Below are positions 7,796 to 11,939 of a stretch of DNA of 11,939 nt, piece after piece. Numbering within the stretch: the stretch's first letter is position 1; every line of letters begins with the position of its first letter. The position numbers and the translations under genes are program-made. The DNA is from an uncultured Paracoccaceae bacterium (GTDB lineage: Bacteria; Pseudomonadota; Alphaproteobacteria; Rhodobacterales; Rhodobacteraceae): contig CAJXHQ010000040.1 in assembly GCA_913054485.1 (NCBI GenBank), positions 1-11,939 on the forward strand, written 5' to 3'. The notes under the pieces are model-generated. The model had not been told where the DNA came from, did no database searches, and saw nothing but the letters and a program-made list of their open reading frames with translations.

Positions 7796-8802
7796 TCAGT
7801 GTGCCTTCAGCTGCATCCGCGCGTTCAGCCAGTTGACAGCCTGCGCAACCGAATAGTTGATAGCCAGGAAAGTGGCCATGAGGATGCCGATCAGTTCCAG
7901 CGTCTGACCCGACTGGGTGATCGAAGTGGAGACCAGCATGAAGAGGTCGCTGAAACCGATGGCAACACCGATGGTGGTGGCCTTCATGATGAAGATCCAC
8001 TGGTTTCCAAGCGGCAGGATGATGGTCCTGAGCGCCAAAGGCAGCTGGATGCGGAACCAGATGTGGCGGCCGCCCAGCCCGAGCGCCTTGACGGCCTCCA
8101 CCAGGCCTTGCGGGACTTCCTTCAGGCCGCCGCGCACCACCTCGGCGATATAGGCAGAGCCATAAAGCACGATGGCGATGATCATGGCGACCCGTTCGAT
8201 GGAGACGGTGACGCCGCCGACAAAGCGCAGGCCCTTCAGCGCGGGGGTGTCAAACAGCGGTGCTGCCTCGGGACGGGTGGCAAATGCTGCCGGTACAAGG
8301 GCTGCGGGAACCGCCGCCAGCCAGGTCTTGATCCGCCCTTTGCGCGCCAGTGCGGTGGCGCGGCGCAGCAGCAGCGGCAGAAGGGCCGCAAAGACCAGAA
8401 CACCAGCTGCAGGATCAGCGGGATATTGCGGAAGATCTGCACAAAAACCGCCGCTGCAGCCGCCACCGACAGGTTACGGGCAATGCGTGCGGCGCCGATG
8501 GCAAAGCCCAGATCGGTCGACAGGAAAATGGTGATCACGCCGAGGAACACCGTGTTCATCACTCCGATCATCAGCGTGCGCCCGTGGGTGTCATCAATCG
8601 AGCGCTCGATCAGCGAGAAAGAATAGGCCCAGCCGGTCGCACGGCCCAGGAAATCAAACCCGCTGGCCAGGCCAAGCTCTGACAGATTGACCCCTGCGCT
8701 TTGCACCGTTGTAAGGATGAGGACGGCAAACAGGGCCAGCAGTGCGGCCTGCGGCTGGGTCCTCTGTTGTTTGTGGCGCCGCCGGCGCTCTTCCGTTGTT
8801 AT
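7796..8802 (-). pseudogene. aapQ: General L-amino-acid ABC transporter permease, frameshifted and internally shortened
   Basis: This matches the AapQ/BztB permease of the polar amino-acid transporter family. The upstream part reads ASGFDFLGRATGW, then GVMNTVFLGVITIFLSTDLG and IFRNIPLILQLVFW. The frame is lost at about 8393-8397. The second frame continues with FAALLPLLLRRATAL and the conserved EAA-type region (SAYIAEVVRGGL, VEAVKALGL) to the TGA at 7796-7798. Against the family as I recall it (about 400 residues), roughly 50 residues are missing exactly at the frame change, so the lesion looks like an internal deletion and not one lost base. Where the start codon is expected, before TTEERRRR, the codon is ATA (8802-8800) with an upstream stop. 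GTG at 8706 could start a shorter product. It lies between the aapJ and aapM remnants in the normal operon order. Confidence 0.85.
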
Positions 8803-8826
8803 TCCCGCTTACCCCCTGAATACAGC

Positions 8827-8857
8827 GGGGCCGGCCCGGTTGCAGCAGGCCGGCCCC
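8827..8857 (-). terminator. Hairpin between aapJ and aapQ remnants
   Basis: GGGGCCGGCC at 8827-8836 and GGCCGGCCCC at 8848-8857 form a perfect 10-bp stem with an 11-base loop. No T-run follows on the - strand. Stem-loops between the binding-protein gene and the first permease gene are common in such transporter operons; they hold back transcription or protect the upstream mRNA, so the binding protein is made in excess. That role is inferred from position. The eroded aapJ coding sequence now runs directly into it. Confidence 0.6.
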
Positions 8858-9497
8858 CATGTTGAGTCGCGCTTCGGCCAGAAGCAGCGCGGACAGCATC
8901 CAGTTCACGGTGTCCACAAAGGCCTCGTCACCCTGGCGCATGGCCGCAGCGATCGGTTCTGCCGACAGCTGGTCGCCCAGGATCACATGCGCGTCCAGGT
9001 TGTCCATCCGGTGGCGCGCAGCACGGCCAGGAAAGGGCGCTAGGCGGCGAAGGCATCGCAGCGGTTGGCGAGATAAGCGGCGCGCAGCTCGGAGGCTTTT
9101 TCATAGCTGACCATAGCGTGTTCGACCGCTTCGGCCTTCAGATAGTCGGCCACCAGGCGTTCGATGGTGGTGCCGGCCTCAACACAGACGGTGCCGCCTT
9201 CCAGGCCTATGACGTCGGTCACACTCAGCTCAGCGGTACGATCTGCGCCTTCGCCGGGTCGCCCAGAATGGCGGTGGTCAGCGCGCGGCTGAGGTCGATG
9301 TCGAGACCCTTCCACTCGTTCTTGTCGTTGACTTCACCAAAGCCGAAGTAGCTGCCGTTGCGGCCCGAGCACAGCAGGGTGCCGCGGTCTTCGATCTGTT
9401 TGACGGTCGGGCTCTGGGCGGCGGTTGCCGTGCCCGGAACCAGAGCTGCAAGCGCCAGACCGGCGGCTGCAACGGTGTTCACGGTGGATTTCATCAT
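8858..9497 (-). pseudogene. aapJ: General L-amino-acid-binding periplasmic protein, heavily eroded
   Basis: The ATG at 9497 (or the next codon) follows GGGAG at 9510-9506. The first 90 residues are intact: a signal peptide with hydrophobic core ALAALVPGTATA, then EDRGTLLCSGRNGSYFGFGE and the block DIDLSRALTTAILGDP of family-3 solute-binding proteins. At about 9226-9232 the frame changes and about 55 family residues are missing. Similarity resumes with GGTVCVEAGTTIERLVADY. TAG at 9042-9040 interrupts it after RCDAFAA. A further frame change leads to DNLDAHVILGDQLSAEPIA, RQGDEAFVDTVNW and LLLAEA, then about 100 C-terminal residues are absent and the sequence meets the hairpin. A normal AapJ has about 340 residues. 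No functional binding protein can be made. Sizes of missing parts are estimates from memory of the family. Confidence 0.85.
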
Positions 9498-9564
9498 TTA
9501 GGCGTCTCCCTGCGGTGTGCTGATATCTGGCACAATTGCTCTGATTAACGGCATGGCAACCAGG

Positions 9565-9604
9565 GGCGGCCGGAGGCAACCGTTTTGTCCGGTGGCGGCC
9601 GGAG
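9565..9604. repeat. 11-bp direct repeat upstream of aapJ
   Basis: GGCGGCCGGAG occurs at 9565-9575 and again at 9594-9604, 29 bases apart from start to start. It lies about 70-110 bases upstream of the aapJ remnant. It could be a regulator site or chance in a GC-rich stretch. Confidence 0.4.
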
Positions 9605-10056
9605 AGAGGGGAAGAGCGCTTAAATCTCAGGCTTGGCCTGACCCTGGTCGCGGGCGTTTATTTATCCGGGATCTGGCGCGGGGCGCGGGAAAGCGGGCCG
9701 CAAGGCCAGCAGAGGGCGGCGGCGCGCTGGGGGTGAAACGCGGTCTGAAATTTACAATACTGCCTGCATGCGGCAATCCCGCCGACTGCAGGGTTCCTGG
9801 TGCAGGTGATAAAGCGAGCCCTGGCGCTTGCCACGGCTCAGGCACCGGCTGGCCAGGTGCAGGGCATGCTGGACCAGGGCAGGATCATTCCCGGCGCAGC
9901 GGCAAACACCCCGTCCTCCGGCACGCGCCGTTTCGGCAAAAGAGATAGGCACCCACGCTGGATTTGCCGCCGGTCTGATGTTTTTGCAATTGAAGGTTCA
10001 GGAGCAAGTGCAGGCTGAACAGCGGCAGCTGGCGCACAGAGTCCGGCGTCCGGCGC

Positions 10057-10093
10057 CGGGCCGTTTCAGCCAAGAATAGGTTTCAACGGCCCG
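10057..10093. terminator. Inverted repeat 3' of the GMC oxidoreductase gene
   Basis: CGGGCCGTT at 10057-10065 and AACGGCCCG at 10085-10093 form a perfect 9-bp stem with a 19-base loop, starting 5 bases after the stop codon of the - strand gene. Its position suits a terminator for that gene. The T-rich tail (CTCTTTT, 10094-10100), however, follows it on the + strand; on the - strand the stem is preceded by A's and followed by GC-rich sequence. It may act in both directions or mainly on + strand readthrough. Confidence 0.5.
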
Positions 10094-10098
10094 CTCTT

Positions 10099-11700
10099 TT
10101 AGTGGGCGCCTTTGATCAGGTCGCTTGCCTTTTCACCGATCATGATCGCCGGTGCATTTGTGTTGCCGGACACGATTTCAGGCATGATCGAACAATCGGC
10201 AACCCGCAGCCCTTCCAAGCCGTGAACCTGCAAGGATGAGTCCACAACGGCATCAGCGCCTTGTCCCATCTTGCAGGTGCCTGTCGGATGATAGATCGAG
10301 GCGGTATTGCTGCGTGCCCAGTCCAGAGTGCCCTCGTAATCGTCCATCTGCAGCTCTGCCTGCGGGCGGAACTCTTCTGCGATCTTAGAGGACAGCGGCG
10401 CATGCTTGGCGATCCGCCTGGCGATATTCACACCCTCCACGATGGTGCGGCAATCGGTTTCGGTGGACAGGTAATTCGGGATGATCTTCGGATAACTGCG
10501 CGGATCGGACCCGTTCAGACGGATTTCACCACGGCTTTCCGGTCGCAGCTGGCAGACCGACATGGTGAAGGCCGAAAACGGATGCACGCCTTCGCCGGGG
10601 CTGTCAGCGGACCAGGGCTGGACGTGGAACTGAATGTCCGGTGTCGCCAGCTCGGGCCGGGTTTTCATGAAGCCGGTGGCAAGGCTTGCCGCCATGGTCA
10701 TCGGCCCCGCGCGGAACAGGGCGTATTTCAGCGCAATCCGCGCCTGGTTGACCAAGCTGCGCACCTCGTCGTTCAAGGTTGGCTCGTTGCACTTGAACAC
10801 CAGCCGGGCCTGCAGATGGTCCTGCATCCCCTGGCCAACACCGGGCAGATCCACCAGCGGGGTGATGCCGTTTGCCTTCAGATGCTCCGCCGGGCCGATT
10901 CCCGACAGCATCAGTGTCTGCGGAGAGTTGATCGCGCCTGCCGACAGGATCACTTCCTTACGGGCCGTGATCGTGTGGCGCTTGCCCGCCTTGTCCAGAT
11001 AGGTGACGCCGGTGACTTTGCGCCCGTCCAGCTCCACCCGTTCGACCAGCGCGCGGGTGATGATCTGCAGATTTTCCCGGCTCTTGGCGGGGTTCAGGAA
11101 GGCCACGGCAGCGCTGCAACGCCGGCCGTTGCGGGTGGTCAGCTGGAAGTAGCCGACGCCCTCTTGCCGGGCACCGTTGTAATCGGGGTTGAACGGGTAT
11201 CCCGCCGCCTGTGCCGCCGCGACCCAGGCGTCGCAGATGGGGCGCTGGATGCGCATGTTGGACACGGACAAGGGTCCGCCGGTGCCATGGAACTCATCCG
11301 CGCCGCGCTCCTGATCCTCCGAGCGCTTGAACAGCGGCAGAACATCGTCCCAGCCCCAGCCCTCGTTGCCCATCTGCCGCCAGCGGTCGTAATCCTCTTT
11401 CTGGCCACGCACATACAACAGCCCGTTCAGCGAGGAAGACCCGCCCAGAACCTTGCCGCGCGGCCAGTCGATGGCGCGCCCGTTCAGCCCCGGATCGGGT
11501 TCCGTCCGGTAGCACCAGTCAACGGAGGGGTTATGCATGGTTTTGAAATAGCCAACGGGGATATGGATCCAAGGATTGGTGTCTTTCCCGCCCGCTTCCA
11601 GCAGGACAACTTTGTTCTTCGGATTGTCGCTCAACCTATTAGCGATCACACAGCCTGCTGAGCCGGCACCAATCACCACGAAATCTGCGTCCAAAACCAT
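10099..11700 (-). CDS. GMC-family FAD oxidoreductase (choline/alcohol dehydrogenase-like)
   Basis: The 533-residue protein is a full-length glucose-methanol-choline oxidoreductase, a family that oxidises alcohols with FAD and passes electrons to oxygen or a membrane acceptor. It shows the FAD motif GAGSAG (11-16) with E35 after LLEAGG, GMC signature 1 RGKVLGGSSSLNG (81-93), signature 2 GAINSPQTLMLSGIG (255-269), the catalytic His region YHPTGTCKMG (H471) and SGNTNAPAIMIGEK (511-524), whose Asn takes the second catalytic position. No signal peptide is visible. The ATG at 11700 abuts GGGAGGG directly, which is too close for normal initiation; TTG at 11694-11692, two codons in, has better spacing and gives MDADFVVIGAG. 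The neighbouring gene is transcribed divergently. Choline dehydrogenase BetA is possible, but there is no betB or betI here, and many roseobacter paralogs act on other alcohols such as polyethylene-glycol-like ones, so I give no symbol. Confidence 0.92.
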   Translation of the reverse strand: MVLDADFVVIGAGSAGCVIANRLSDNPKNKVVLLEAGGKDTNPWIHIPVGYFKTMHNPSVDWCYRTEPDPGLNGRAIDWPRGKVLGGSSSLNGLLYVRGQKEDYDRWRQMGNEGWGWDDVLPLFKRSEDQERGADEFHGTGGPLSVSNMRIQRPICDAWVAAAQAAGYPFNPDYNGARQEGVGYFQLTTRNGRRCSAAVAFLNPAKSRENLQIITRALVERVELDGRKVTGVTYLDKAGKRHTITARKEVILSAGAINSPQTLMLSGIGPAEHLKANGITPLVDLPGVGQGMQDHLQARLVFKCNEPTLNDEVRSLVNQARIALKYALFRAGPMTMAASLATGFMKTRPELATPDIQFHVQPWSADSPGEGVHPFSAFTMSVCQLRPESRGEIRLNGSDPRSYPKIIPNYLSTETDCRTIVEGVNIARRIAKHAPLSSKIAEEFRPQAELQMDDYEGTLDWARSNTASIYHPTGTCKMGQGADAVVDSSLQVHGLEGLRVADCSIMPEIVSGNTNAPAIMIGEKASDLIKGAH

Positions 11701-11804
11701 CCCTCCCGAGTCTTCTTGGAAAAAACGTCTATACAGGAAGCAGAAAATAAGCTAGCCATTTTTGATACTAAACGTCTCAATAATTGCGATCAGGGAGGAT
11801 AAGC
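11701..11804. promoter_or_regulatory. Divergent promoter region with an 8-bp direct repeat
   Basis: The 104 bases between two divergent starts are AT-rich compared with the surroundings and must hold promoters for both genes. AAACGTCT occurs at 11723-11730 and 11770-11777, 47 bases apart, which could be paired operator sites. On the - strand TATAGA (11733-11728) is a possible -10 box for the oxidoreductase, without a clear -35. Ribosome sites are GGAGGG at 11706-11701 (- strand) and AGGGAGGA at 11792-11799 (+ strand). Promoter positions are tentative. Confidence 0.5.
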
Positions 11805-11939
11805 ATGGGACTTGATGATAGACTGGGCCGTATCTCACGGCGGGATCTGTTCCGCGTGGCGGGGACTTACGGGATGAGTTCGACGCTTCTGGCGGCGGGC
11901 AGTTTCGGCGCGGATCTCTACTACCGGCTGGAAGGCATG
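11805..11939 (+). CDS. Tat-exported protein, N-terminal part (possibly TRAP-type solute-binding protein); cut by the window end
   Basis: The open frame starts with ATG at 11805, 5 bases after a strong AGGGAGGA ribosome site, and runs off the window after 45 codons. Residues 11-17 read SRRDLFR, a twin-arginine signal (S/T-R-R-x-F/L-x), followed by a moderately hydrophobic stretch (VAGTYGMSSTLLAAGSFG), so the protein should be exported folded by the Tat system. The mature part is not in the window. This kind of N-terminus next to a GMC oxidoreductase fits a TRAP-transporter DctP-like binding protein, but another Tat substrate such as a cofactor-binding oxidoreductase is possible. The CDS is well supported; the function is a guess. 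Confidence 0.7.
   Translation, partial: MGLDDRLGRISRRDLFRVAGTYGMSSTLLAAGSFGADLYYRLEGM

Larger units (their letters stand above)
9498..10098. other. Gene-free stretch of about 600 bases
   Basis: I see no recognisable gene, RNA gene or mobile element here. Open frames exist on both strands, but their translations are rich in Arg, Gly, Ala and Pro, show no family motif and lack good ribosome sites. The right-hand end near 9500 must once have held the aapJ promoter; no convincing -35/-10 pair stands out. Given the decay next door, the stretch may be an unrecognisable gene remnant. It contains an 11-bp direct repeat and a terminator-like inverted repeat, listed separately. Confidence 0.5.

Noticed and set aside
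7424..8626. 400-codon + strand open frame across the aapM and aapQ remnants
   Set aside because: The - strand encodes recognisable permease segments throughout; the + frame is an antisense shadow.
9517..9948. 143-codon + strand open frame in the gene-free stretch
   Set aside because: No convincing ribosome site, no recognisable domain, and low-complexity Gly/Ala/Arg composition.
10261..11661. 466-codon + strand open frame opposite the GMC oxidoreductase
   Set aside because: Antisense shadow; the - strand frame carries all the GMC signatures.
1..11939. CRISPR arrays, tRNA or rRNA genes, riboswitches
   Set aside because: No regularly spaced repeats, no recognisable tRNA-like or rRNA sequence and no known riboswitch core was found on reading both strands.

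Overview
The DNA is GC-rich, with tightly packed genes, strong GGAGG-type ribosome sites, general L-amino-acid ABC transporter (aap/bzt) genes, a choline-dehydrogenase-like GMC oxidoreductase and a Tat-exported protein. This combination suggests an alphaproteobacterium, most likely of the Rhodobacteraceae (Roseobacter-type). That placement is inferred from gene content, not from a marker gene.

Region 1 (1-5885, + strand) is an intact, tightly spaced catabolic operon. It encodes a PuuB/DadA-like FAD amine oxidase, the two subunits of an ATP-dependent hydantoinase/oxoprolinase (HyuA and HyuB, ATGA overlap) and a short-chain dehydrogenase. The likely logic is ATP-driven opening of a cyclic amide (lactam, hydantoin or oxoproline type) to an amino or N-alkylamino acid, then FAD-dependent oxidation of its C-N bond, then an NAD-dependent redox step. 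The substrate cannot be read from the sequence.

Region 2 (5895-9497) is a decay zone. A propionyl-CoA synthetase gene (prpE), apparently once the fifth gene of the operon, carries two nonsense codons and a frameshift and has lost its 3' end. It is joined tail-to-tail, through about 8 bp that fit both genes, to the 5' part of aapM on the - strand. Next to it lie a frameshifted, internally shortened aapQ and a badly eroded aapJ. The rest of aapM and the expected ATPase gene aapP are absent from the window. The intact genes on both sides argue against generally poor sequence.

Region 3 (9498-10098) is about 600 bases without a recognisable gene. It holds a short direct repeat and a terminator-like inverted repeat.

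Region 4 (10099-11939) is a divergent pair: an intact GMC-family FAD oxidoreductase on the - strand, and on the + strand the first 45 codons of a protein with a twin-arginine signal, possibly a TRAP-type solute-binding protein. They share a 104-base intergenic region with two copies of an 8-bp direct repeat.
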